DNA of 64,000 nucleotides. It comes from Alternaria dauci. Lineage: Eukaryota; Ascomycota; Dothideomycetes; Pleosporales; Pleosporaceae. The notes under the pieces were generated by a model, which was not told the DNA's origin, did no database searches, and saw only the letters and a list, made by a program, of their open reading frames with translations. Below, in pieces: positions 56,565 through 64,000 of the stretch. Location: contig NC_091272.1 of the NCBI RefSeq assembly GCF_042100115.1, forward strand, positions 2,976,001-3,040,000, given 5' to 3'. Numbering within the stretch: position 1 is the stretch's first letter; every line of letters begins with the position of its first letter. Position numbers and translations under genes: made by a program.

Positions 56565-57617
56565 CTACTCGTCCATCTGCCACTGGTACTCCAGCTTCTC
56601 GATATTTGCTTTGCGGTTCCTCGAGTCAAACCACTGCTTCTCGAACCCATTGCCCCGATCGATGCCGTCCCACCGATGCCCTGGCCGGATGTTGTACCGG
56701 TTTGGTTGGAATGGTCCTTGGTACAGAGGCTTGCCTGTAATACTACGTCCAGCCTTCTTCTTGCGCAGGAAACCTGAAGCAGGGTCGTTCCAGTGCCCGC
56801 GTTCTTTCAGCTCATCGTTGAGTTCCGCATCATCTGCATACCGCGCTACAGTCATCGTCTTTGCATCCTGCAGCTTTTGTTTCCTGCGCTCGGCCTCTGC
56901 GTTCTGTACATCTCCGCGCGCCGCCTTTTCCTTTTCGCGCTTCTTGCGCTCCTCTTCTTCAGCTTTTTTCCGAGCTTCTGCGCGCTTCATTGCGACGTTG
57001 ATGATGCGACCACTGGCGTCTCGGTAGATGGTTTCTTGCGCGGCGCTCCCCAGTTCCTTTGCGACCTCGTCGGCTCTGCGCTTCTCCTCGTCTTGTTTCT
57101 TCTTCATTGCCGCCACGACTTCAGCGGCGCTTTGCAGTCCTGCCTTTGCGCCAGACTCCATCCTCGTGACGCCATCTGTGTCTACCATTTCCGGTGCTTC
57201 GTCCTCGGCGTCGGCAGCTTTTTGGCGATCGGCAGCGGTGCCTGCTATGATGGCATCGGCGGCGGCTGCATCGGCTGCGAGTTGTTCGGCATGAGAGGGC
57301 GCGGCGACACCTACTGCTGTCCATGTCGCGGCACTTGTGCCTTTGGACTTCTTCTTGGACTTTTTGAGTGTGCCTCCACCGACTGCAGTGTGATTTGTTA
57401 GACTCGAGCTTGCGCAGCGTGTAGAGGTTAGAATGCCCATACCTATCATCGGCGCATCATCATCATCGTCGTCGTCTGCCTTGTCTTTCCAGCCCAGATT
57501 GTCGTCGTCGTCAATGATGAGTCCGGCATCCTTGTTCTTCCTCTTGCGCTTCTTGGACTTCTTTTCCGAGTCTGCTGTGAGGTAGTTCTTGGCTAAATAA
57601 TCGGCGAGTCCAGACAT
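56565..57617 (-). CDS. bud13: pre-mRNA-splicing factor Bud13/Cwc26 (RES complex)
   Basis: Bud13 is a subunit of the RES (pre-mRNA retention and splicing) complex with Pml1 and Snu17, bound to the activated spliceosome. Two exons (57617-57443, 57382-56565) give 330 residues. The N-terminus MSGLADYLAKNYL is followed by a Lys/Arg run (KKSKKRKRKNK) and acidic blocks (DDDDN, DDDDDDD). The middle is Ala/Glu-rich and charged. The family signature is C-terminal: ETIYRDASGRIINVAMKRAE, a long basic coiled region, then RGHWNDPASGFL, KPLYQGPFQPNRYNIRPGHRWDGI (given as KPLYQGPF and RYNIRPGHRWDGI) and NGFEKQWF. The 60-nt intron is a multiple of three without a stop, so retention would add 20 residues. It diverges from atl1 with only 186 bp between start codons. 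Confidence 0.93.
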   Translation of the reverse strand: MSGLADYLAKNYLTADSEKKSKKRKRKNKDAGLIIDDDDNLGWKDKADDDDDDDAPMIGMGILTSTRCASSSLTNHTAVGGGTLKKSKKKSKGTSAATWTAVGVAAPSHAEQLAADAAAADAIIAGTAADRQKAADAEDEAPEMVDTDGVTRMESGAKAGLQSAAEVVAAMKKKQDEEKRRADEVAKELGSAAQETIYRDASGRIINVAMKRAEARKKAEEEERKKREKEKAARGDVQNAEAERRKQKLQDAKTMTVARYADDAELNDELKERGHWNDPASGFLRKKKAGRSITGKPLYQGPFQPNRYNIRPGHRWDGIDRGNGFEKQWFDSRNRKANIEKLEYQWQMDE

Positions 57618-57803
57618 GTTCAGAGTGCGTGTTGGCCGAGTGGTGTTGCAAATGTCCACTCGCGAAGCTTGTTACGGAAAGTTGAGAGCTTGGCGCGCGC
57701 AGCTGTTCCGCATCACGTGCTCTCGTGTCGTCGCGTGCTGCAGGTGTTGATCCCGTTCAACACTAAGCACTCGTTCTCAATCACTTCTACACCTCGGATC
57801 ATC

Positions 57804-58446
57804 ATGGCACCAGGAGAACGCTCAGAGGAAGTCTGGCTATGGTACACGGCAGTATACGAGGCGATTCAAGAGGTGCCGTCTGGCAAGGTCACTAGCTATG
57901 GTCATATTGCCAAGCTGGTAGGAAAGCGTGCGTTGAATTACCAGATGATGAGGACTACTTGCTGACATGATTCTTTGGTCGTAGCCGAATGTCCAAGGTA
58001 GTACATGGAACAAGACACTGTCATCATGTCGCAACACGGCTAACGCATGACGTCAAAGACAAGTCGGGGTGTGTCTCAAGAACCTGCCATCGCCATCGGC
58101 TGATAGCAGCAAGAAGAGTCCTACGTTCCATAGCCGCAACGTGCCTTGGCAGCGCGTGATCAACGCCAAAGGCGGCATCAGTCCGAGGTCAGCGCCTCCT
58201 GTTGCCATGACGAGGCCTTGTTGGCTGCCATTCGATTGCTGACTGCAACAAAGAGGACCGAGCGCAGCGGCTCAGCAAGCAGATGCTCTGCGGAGGGAAG
58301 GGGTCGAGGTCAGCCAGGATGCCATGGGACAGTACACAGTGGATCTAGGAAAGTACGGCTGGTTTCCCGATGTCCTCCCCAGCGAGGCTGGCCTGGTCGA
58401 AAGCAGCGACGAGGAGGACGAGGAGGAGGCTGCGTACCATAGCTGA
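57804..58446 (+). CDS. atl1: alkyltransferase-like DNA repair protein Atl1
   Basis: Atl1 binds O6-alkylguanine in DNA, flips the base and hands the lesion to nucleotide excision repair; it cannot transfer the alkyl group because the reactive cysteine of MGMT is replaced by tryptophan. Four exons (57804-57927, 57985-57997, 58059-58187, 58254-58446) give 152 residues. The N-terminal part reads VYEAIQEVPSGKVTSYGHIA, the winged-helix core. Exon 2 is only 13 nt and supplies PECPR; exon 3 goes on with QVGVCLKNLPS. The key motif is NVPWQRVINAKGGISPRG, with PWQR where methyltransferases have PCHR. The C-terminal part has EGVEVSQDAMGQYTVDLGKY, then WFPDVLP and an acidic tail. Splice sites are canonical and phase is kept. 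The gene shares a short promoter with bud13. Confidence 0.9.
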
Positions 58447-59338
58447 AGCATGCGCCTGAGGATGCGGCTGGAACGGCTGCCTTGTTCAACCATGGTAATT
58501 ACAACAGGTTACTATTCCAAGCTAGCAGCAAGTGCACGGCCACAGCGGGCGAGTCCGGGCTCTTATCAAGGCTGCGTGGTAAAAGGGCGTCATGTAATAA
58601 GCTGGGGTTGTTGGGATGCATGCCGTGACTGTTGCTGTCTGAGGTGTGGAGGGCCGATGTGGGGTCGGCGATCGGAAGCCGGAGCACGGCTTGGGGCGCT
58701 TGAGAGCTTGAGAGCTGGGAGCTGGGAGCTGAGAGCTGGGAAGCTTCACGCATGTCCCTAGACACCAACCAGGCACACGGCAGCCTTCAGCTCGCCCACG
58801 TTGGCCACCCAAGCCGTCTGAAACCGCCATGATTGCATCATGAGCAGCAGCGTCAAACCGGATGCGCTTCGGGCTAAAGCGGGAAATGGGCCTCGGCGAG
58901 TCGGAAGCTAGAAGCTGGGTCATGAGCTCCCACAGCTCCCCTTATCAGGAACCACGACTAAGGCGGGGACGGTGCCTACGCCCTTGACGACATCAAGACG
59001 GCGCGAGTAAACAACTGCCTGGCCCGGACACGAGCCGTAATCTACCATAAGAACCTGCATAGCCACTCGCGACGCCCGATCAGACCTCATCATCCTGAGT
59101 CACTTCTTGGAGTCATTCATAAGACAGCGACTAGTCATCAGCCGCGCCTCCCTCTATCCGCCCATATTACCTTGCCATACCTGTCGTGCCTGTCACTTCT
59201 TACTGTTTACTCCCTCTAGTTCACCTAATCTACCTGCTAGCTTCAGCATACACACTCACACACTCCCCGTTTGCGCCCTACCAGCCAGTCACTCTACATA
59301 TCAGAGCCTCGATTACCGAACCAAGCCGCAACACCGCC
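58447..59338. other. intergenic interval with a short tandem repeat
   Basis: No supported gene apart from the tandem repeat at 58702-58741. The right end is the promoter and leader of the next gene. Confidence 0.55.
58702..58741. repeat. short tandem repeat (GAGAGCT / GGGAGCT)
   Basis: Five to six imperfect 7-8-bp units (gagagct, gggagct) in 40 bp. Related words (agctagaagctggg) recur near 58907-58920. It lies downstream of atl1. Confidence 0.75.
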
Positions 59339-59892
59339 ATGTCGACTTCCCAGACCTTCACCGGCGACCTCCGCAGCGATGCCAAGGAGTTCAACCGCGA
59401 CAAGAACAGCAGGGCGAAGTGGGCGCATGGACAGTCGTTCGGCCCTGGACGGCGAGAGGAAGACGGCAAGCCGCGCCCGGCTAAGCTGTACCCTCACGTC
59501 AAGTAAGTTGCCTCTCTTCTCATGGATGGACCATCAGGACTGACGGATGCAGGGCATCGTCCCACGGCCCCATGAAGGCGCGCGCCGCCTTCAACAAGGA
59601 CATGGCTTCCGCTAGCGACGAGTCGTCGGCTGACGAGGACGTTGAGCACCCGTCGACTGCGCCTGCTCCAGATGCCGACATTGCCTACTCGTTCGATGCC
59701 CACCGGGGTCCCAGCCACGGCAGCCAGATCCTGAACTACGCTCTCGAGAAAGCTGTTGAGCGGTTCGAGACCAAGGAGACGGAGAAGCTGGTCAAGAACG
59801 AGTACGAGGTGCTTGACCTGTACGACGAGACGCCCCGGCCCAAGCGACACGTGGCTCCTGAGGATGACGAGTACGAGTTTGTCGATGCGTGA
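59339..59892 (+). CDS. conserved-looking small acidic protein of unknown function
   Basis: Two exons (59339-59502, 59553-59892) give 167 residues; the intron is canonical (AA|GTAAGT ... CAG). I do not recognise a family. No signal peptide or membrane segment is present. The N-terminal third is basic and Lys/Arg-rich (LRSDAKEFNRDKNSRAKWAH). The middle is Ser/Asp-rich (SASDESSADEDVEHPS). A helical segment follows: ILNYALEKAVERFETKETEK then LVKNEYEVLDLYDE, and the end is acidic (EDDEYEFVDA). The region before LEKAVERFETKETEKL suggests a short helix that could bind a partner. A long CT-rich leader precedes the ATG, which suggests good expression. The role is unknown. Confidence 0.75.
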
Positions 59893-60601
59893 CTGCGTCC
59901 ATCGCACCCGTTCTCTTGTCGACTCTTCTTCACATGTTTTGCATCCACAACTTCTTGGCGTTCTTTGACATCTGATATCGACTCGGCTTCCGGTCCTCTC
60001 ATGCATGTCTACATTTGTATTATGGCCGTTGGCAGCATCAATAGGTGAGCGTCTGGCGCTTTTCTGAGGACTTGAGCAGCCATATACCCGTCTCGGCTTG
60101 CTTGCTTTTAGTTTGGGGTAACGGCTTTACCCTTTGTGTTCTGGAGGCTCCATTTCGTAGCTGCACATACTCACACAACGTAGTCGGTAGTAATATCACT
60201 AGGAGCGGCATGAATTCATGCCGTTCACACCGAGTTTTGAGCGACGTTCATTGCGTGCTTCCCAAATTGGGTGAAAACGCGATGGCGTATGCATGGGGTG
60301 ACGCTTGGCTGGCGGCTGATTAGTCTACGTCATCGCCTATCGGAGACCAATGCGCGCCTTAGGTCTCACAATTCTAGAATCCCAAGGCTTGCGACAACCA
60401 TTGACGTGACACGCCAAACTGAAAGCTGCTGCAGCAACCAATTCTCGTTCCACAGCATCGGGACACTAAACACGACTTGTCTGCCCCTGCGTACTCGGCT
60501 TGCCACGAGCACAGCCCCCTTTCGACTCTTTTATCGCCCGCGGCCTCGTTGATGGCGCGCTGCTTGGGGTGATTCAACCGACATAGCCATCAACAGTCAA
60601 C
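59893..60601. other. intergenic interval
   Basis: 3' flank of the small protein gene and promoter of the hydrolase gene. No supported gene or repeat. Confidence 0.55.
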
Positions 60602-61963
60602 ATGACAGTAGCCGTCGACAACCCACCACCACCACCACCACAGCACACGAGCACCCGCCCCCGATGGGTGCTCCACGTCCAGGCGCAGTTCTGGCGCGTT
60701 CTCATGGGCATCGGCATGATGCTCCATCGTCTCGCCCGACCGCGACCACCCAAGCCGGCCTTCCATAGAGACATCGATGCCACCGTCTCGCCTTTGAAGG
60801 GCAAATTCCGCCTCAATTTCTACGTGCCCAGGGAATACAAGAAGCATAAGAAGCTCAAGGGTACTAAGAAATACCCTGTTGTTGTCAACTTCCACGGCGG
60901 CGGCTTCGTTCTCGGAACCGCACACGACGACGCGCGCTGGTGTGGAGTCGTCGTCGATGAGGTTGGAGCCGTCGTCGTCAGCGTCGATTATCGCCTTGCG
61001 CCCGAGAACCCGTTCCCTACAGCCGTCGAGGACGGTGCCGACGCGGTGCTCTGGCTGGCACAGCATGCCGATGAATTGATGCTCGACGCCGATCGGTTCG
61101 CTATATCGGGCTTCTCCTCAGGAGGCAACATGAGCTTTACCGTTCCGCTGTGTCTGCAGGGCGAGCTCTTCGATCGAACCACATCTGGCGCCAAGATCAT
61201 CGATGGCCGCGCCGGTAACGTTCCCAACGCTGTCCTCCAGCCTCCCTCCGCATTCGGCCAGAACCTCACGCCGAACGGCTCTCGCGTCCCTCTCGTGCGC
61301 CAGAAGTCTCGCCTCGATCGTATTGCTATGCTCCGCCAGACAGGCGCGTCTTCGCTATCCCTAGTATCCTCGTACAAAGACAACTCGGGCGTGTCAGTCA
61401 TGACAGAAGCGTCCAACACTGTTCTCAAGATCAGAGGCATAGTATCCTTCTATCCACCTACTGACTATACACAAACTCGCGCGCAGCGTCGAGAGACCTG
61501 CTCAAGGGTTGACCAGAACCTTCCCGCTGTCTTCACCGATCTCTTCGACGACTCCTACCTCCAACCACCCTCGCTCGATCTTGCACACCCATGGCTCAGC
61601 CCCGGCATGGCACCCAAGCACATGCTTGAGGCGCTTCCCGACGACATTGTCCTCTTCTGCTGTGAATGGGACATGCTTCTCGCCGAAGGTGAACGATTCC
61701 GCGATCGCCTACAAAAGGATCTTGGAAAGCGTGTGCATTATCACTGTGTACCCGGTGTACCGCATGGCTGGGACAAGGCCCCCAACCCTCTTAGGGAGAG
61801 CCCCGGTGCTCGACAGCAATACTTGGTAGCGTGCAAGGAGCTGAAGCGCATGTTTGACATTGAGGACGATGAGCAAGACTCACATCAAGACTTGCCATGT
61901 AAACAATATCACAAAAGTGTGGACTTGGGCAGATCGGGTCAACAGGCGCAGGCTCTAGTGTAA
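60602..61963 (+). CDS. alpha/beta-hydrolase, hormone-sensitive-lipase (HSL) family
   Basis: A single frame of 453 residues. After a proline run (residues 8-13) comes an amphipathic or membrane-associated stretch (FWRVLMGIGMMLHRLA), then the alpha/beta-hydrolase-3 fold. The oxyanion-hole motif HGGGF is at residues 98-102, DYRLAPENPFP follows, and the nucleophile is in GFSSGGN (Ser in GxSxG at about 172). The acid is probably the Asp in CEWDMLLAEGERF and the base the His in VPGVPHGWD. An insertion of about 90 residues between nucleophile and acid is Ser/Arg-rich and probably disordered. Members act as esterases or lipases on acyl esters; the substrate cannot be told. No signal peptide is obvious, so it is likely intracellular or membrane-bound. 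Confidence 0.88.
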   Translation: MTVAVDNPPPPPPQHTSTRPRWVLHVQAQFWRVLMGIGMMLHRLARPRPPKPAFHRDIDATVSPLKGKFRLNFYVPREYKKHKKLKGTKKYPVVVNFHGGGFVLGTAHDDARWCGVVVDEVGAVVVSVDYRLAPENPFPTAVEDGADAVLWLAQHADELMLDADRFAISGFSSGGNMSFTVPLCLQGELFDRTTSGAKIIDGRAGNVPNAVLQPPSAFGQNLTPNGSRVPLVRQKSRLDRIAMLRQTGASSLSLVSSYKDNSGVSVMTEASNTVLKIRGIVSFYPPTDYTQTRAQRRETCSRVDQNLPAVFTDLFDDSYLQPPSLDLAHPWLSPGMAPKHMLEALPDDIVLFCCEWDMLLAEGERFRDRLQKDLGKRVHYHCVPGVPHGWDKAPNPLRESPGARQQYLVACKELKRMFDIEDDEQDSHQDLPCKQYHKSVDLGRSGQQAQALV

Positions 61964-62360
61964 GCTGTAACATTACGTTTTTTTGTTAACACTTGGCCAT
62001 GAATTTTCAAGTCTCATATCGGCGGCGTTTGATACGTTTTCGAGACCGAACGGACTTTGGCGTTTCTATGGATGCGTGAATTCTCTGTCAATATATCTGT
62101 GAGGCAGGATGTGTATCATGTGTCTAAATGCAGTACGATATCGTCTTTCGTTAGTCCCTTGGGATGCTTCACGTCTGTACCGTCATTGGCGTTTCTAGGT
62201 ACTAAATCGATTCGGTTCACTCCAGTATGCAAAACAGTCGAGCAAAAATAGTGTTCCGTCATTATTACCCTCCAAGAATAGCAATCCTCTGTACATGTAC
62301 AAGTTGGTATCTCAAGACGCCCAAAGTAAACATGTCTGTTCAGACGGGACAAACAAAAGA
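61964..62360. other. convergent 3' flanks
   Basis: Lies between the stops of the hydrolase and SDR genes. No gene seen. Confidence 0.6.
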
Positions 62361-63293
62361 TTACATCTGATACCCATGCTTCACAAACTCCTTCTCCGTC
62401 CACTCCCATAACTCGTTTGCAAGTTTATCGTTGCTGAGTATCGCTTGCGTGAACTCCTTGCCATTACCAGCAGACGTGTAGAAAGCACCATTCTTGACCT
62501 TGTCCCTGGGCGCCGTGCTGCTCCACAACTGCACTTTGGCGCCATCAGGTATACTAGTCATAAAAGGACTGCACACAAACGAAAGCGCCATTCCTAGCAA
62601 TGGCTTCCTGGTCTTCAAATTGTCCCAGATACCCGTGTTGACGACGCCGGGATGCAGAGCAATGGACATGATGTTTGGGTATTTCTGTGCGCAGACCTTG
62701 CTAAAGAGATAGTTTGCTAGTTTCGACTGGCCGTAGCGAGCCACGGTGTTGATGTCCTCGGCGGATGTCATGAGGGTAGAGAACTTGATTCCTTCTTCGG
62801 GTGCTTGCTTGAAGAGTTCGGAGCTGAGGTTGATGATGCGGACATCGCTGTTTGGTTGCTCGGCGGTTTTCTGCAGCAGTGGCATGAGGAGCCGGGTGAA
62901 GAGTGTGCATCCCATGTAATTGGTACCGAATTGGATCTCGTAGCCGTCGCTGGTCACGCTTGCGGGGTTTCCGCTGGTTCCGGCATTGTTCATCAGGATG
63001 TCGAGCCGTGTGTTCTCGGCCAGGATACGATCCGCGGCTTGCTTGACGGACGCCAGAGATGCAGTGTCCAGCTCGAGGTAATGTATCTTTCCCTTTGCGA
63101 CGGGGACTTGTTGTTCAATCTCTTCGATGGCGGCATTGCCTCGCTTGCTGGTTCGGGCGGCGAGATAGACTTTATCGGGGTTGTGCTTGACAAACTGGAG
63201 GACGCTCTCTTTTCCGAGACCACTGCTGCCGCCTGTCACGATAATCGTCTTTCCCGACAGATCAGGAATGTCCTTTTCGGGATTGAAAACCAT
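62361..63293 (-). CDS. short-chain dehydrogenase/reductase (retinol-dehydrogenase-like)
   Basis: A single frame of 310 residues, normal for an extended-classical SDR. The cofactor motif TGGSSGLG is at residues 20-27, then KVYLAARTSKRG, where the Arg residues after the second strand favour NADPH. DTASLAS and LDILMNNAGTSG follow, the catalytic Ser is in RIINLSSELF and the catalytic Tyr and Lys in YGQSKLANY (YxxxK). LHPGVVNTGIW is the usual post-catalytic motif. The family includes WW-domain-oxidoreductase and retinol-dehydrogenase relatives that reduce aldehydes and ketones; the true substrate is unknown. No membrane segment is clear at the N-terminus. The neighbours are not a pathway that would reveal its role. 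Confidence 0.9.
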   Translation of the reverse strand: MVFNPEKDIPDLSGKTIIVTGGSSGLGKESVLQFVKHNPDKVYLAARTSKRGNAAIEEIEQQVPVAKGKIHYLELDTASLASVKQAADRILAENTRLDILMNNAGTSGNPASVTSDGYEIQFGTNYMGCTLFTRLLMPLLQKTAEQPNSDVRIINLSSELFKQAPEEGIKFSTLMTSAEDINTVARYGQSKLANYLFSKVCAQKYPNIMSIALHPGVVNTGIWDNLKTRKPLLGMALSFVCSPFMTSIPDGAKVQLWSSTAPRDKVKNGAFYTSAGNGKEFTQAILSNDKLANELWEWTEKEFVKHGYQM

Positions 63294-64000
63294 GTTGAGG
63301 GTTGGCGGTAGGTAGTAACTTGTGCGGAGTGGTGAATTGTCAGATTCCTGAAGACAATGGCTGAGCAGAAAAGATTAGCTGTTGTCAAATACTGATAGTT
63401 GCGTGGTGTAGTTGGGCGGTGAGGACGGAAGTGGTGCTAACCTTATATACTTGCTTTCAAACACGACAACGGTAGACGCCGCTGTTACCACTTCGCAGTT
63501 TTGGTCCGAAAATTGGCAATTACAACCTAAACTGGAAGACCTGGTTGATCCATGGGACAAAAGCCACAAGAGAAATCCAATTAGTGGTCCTGTCGGTCTG
63601 TTGATAGAGTTTCGGCTAGACTCGTCGCCGATCGGGCGAAGGTGTCTCCGCTATTCTTCTCTCCATAGACATGACCGTCGTTCGGTACGGTAGTTCTTGT
63701 GGTCAGCTTGCGCTTGAGGCATGTGATGGCTGGAAGGTTCACTAGTATCCTCCTTCCCGTCGGTTGAGGCGCGCATTGTAACGACGCGCCAGCTCGCCAA
63801 GTCATGATCGAAACCATACAAAAACCAAGGTTTCTTACATTACATGTTTGGGGACGGCCATTCCATCAGCCTCGACATGCATACAAAGTCATTACAAACC
63901 TGGGAAGATTACTGAACAAATTCTCTCCGGACGCTCTTCGGAGCCCCCGCAATTCTCTCCCAATGCCCGCATGGACACTTTGTGAGTTGCTTGATTAGTA
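63294..64000. other. promoter of the SDR gene and window end
   Basis: No supported gene. Open frames on both strands reach the window edge but carry no recognisable domain. Confidence 0.5.

Overview
The window is nuclear DNA of a filamentous ascomycete, most likely a dothideomycete of the order Pleosporales. The genes are split by short introns of about 40-70 bp with fungal branch sites (CTAAC, CTGAC, CTAAT). They encode fungal-specific proteins such as the DASH subunit Dad4, Atg15, an AA11 chitin-active LPMO, Trf4-type and Pex23-type proteins. There are no operons, no CRISPR array, no tRNA that I could find, and no secondary-metabolite cluster. The order call rests on general look and feel and is an inference; no marker in the window fixes the species. 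Exon boundaries below were worked out by hand from splice signals, phase and family conservation.

Layout. 1-7 kb: an unrecognised nuclear-type protein, DAHP synthase (aromatic amino acids), Nse1 (Smc5/6 complex) and Got1 (Golgi transport). 7.7-11.8 kb: Ies6, Dad4 and Arp5; Ies6 and Arp5 are partners in the INO80 remodeller and lie either side of the tiny kinetochore gene. 12-24 kb: a rhodanese-plus-tyrosine-phosphatase of the Pyp type, Atg15, a VPS9-domain Rab5 GEF and a coiled-coil protein that may be a spindle-pole-body component. 25.6-26.9 kb: a secreted AA11 LPMO, followed by about 3.6 kb without a recognisable gene. 30.4-31.8 kb: six-exon 3-isopropylmalate dehydrogenase (leucine). 34-38.5 kb: a 97-residue protein, a BTB-like protein and a VWA protein.

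38.5-42.1 kb is the most accessory-looking stretch: a small secreted cysteine protein, a (TA)n tract, a 421-bp MITE with 31-bp inverted ends and TA target duplications, and repeated TACCTAGGTA palindromes. 42-64 kb returns to housekeeping genes: a TMEM16/anoctamin scramblase, Trf4/Cid14 poly(A) polymerase, Pam16, a dysferlin-domain peroxin, a 25-residue metallothionein with three exons, mitochondrial GatA (Her2), Bud13, the DNA-repair protein Atl1, a conserved small protein, an HSL-type hydrolase and an SDR enzyme.

Several of the best genes are nearly invisible to simple ORF scans: Dad4 and Pam16 have first exons consisting of the ATG alone, Got1 has a 16-nt exon, Atl1 a 13-nt exon, and the metallothionein's last exon is one sense codon plus the stop. 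No wholly new multi-gene system was found. The strongest leads are the metallothionein, the MITE beside the secreted protein, the Ies6-Dad4-Arp5 neighbourhood and the repeated tail of Atg15.
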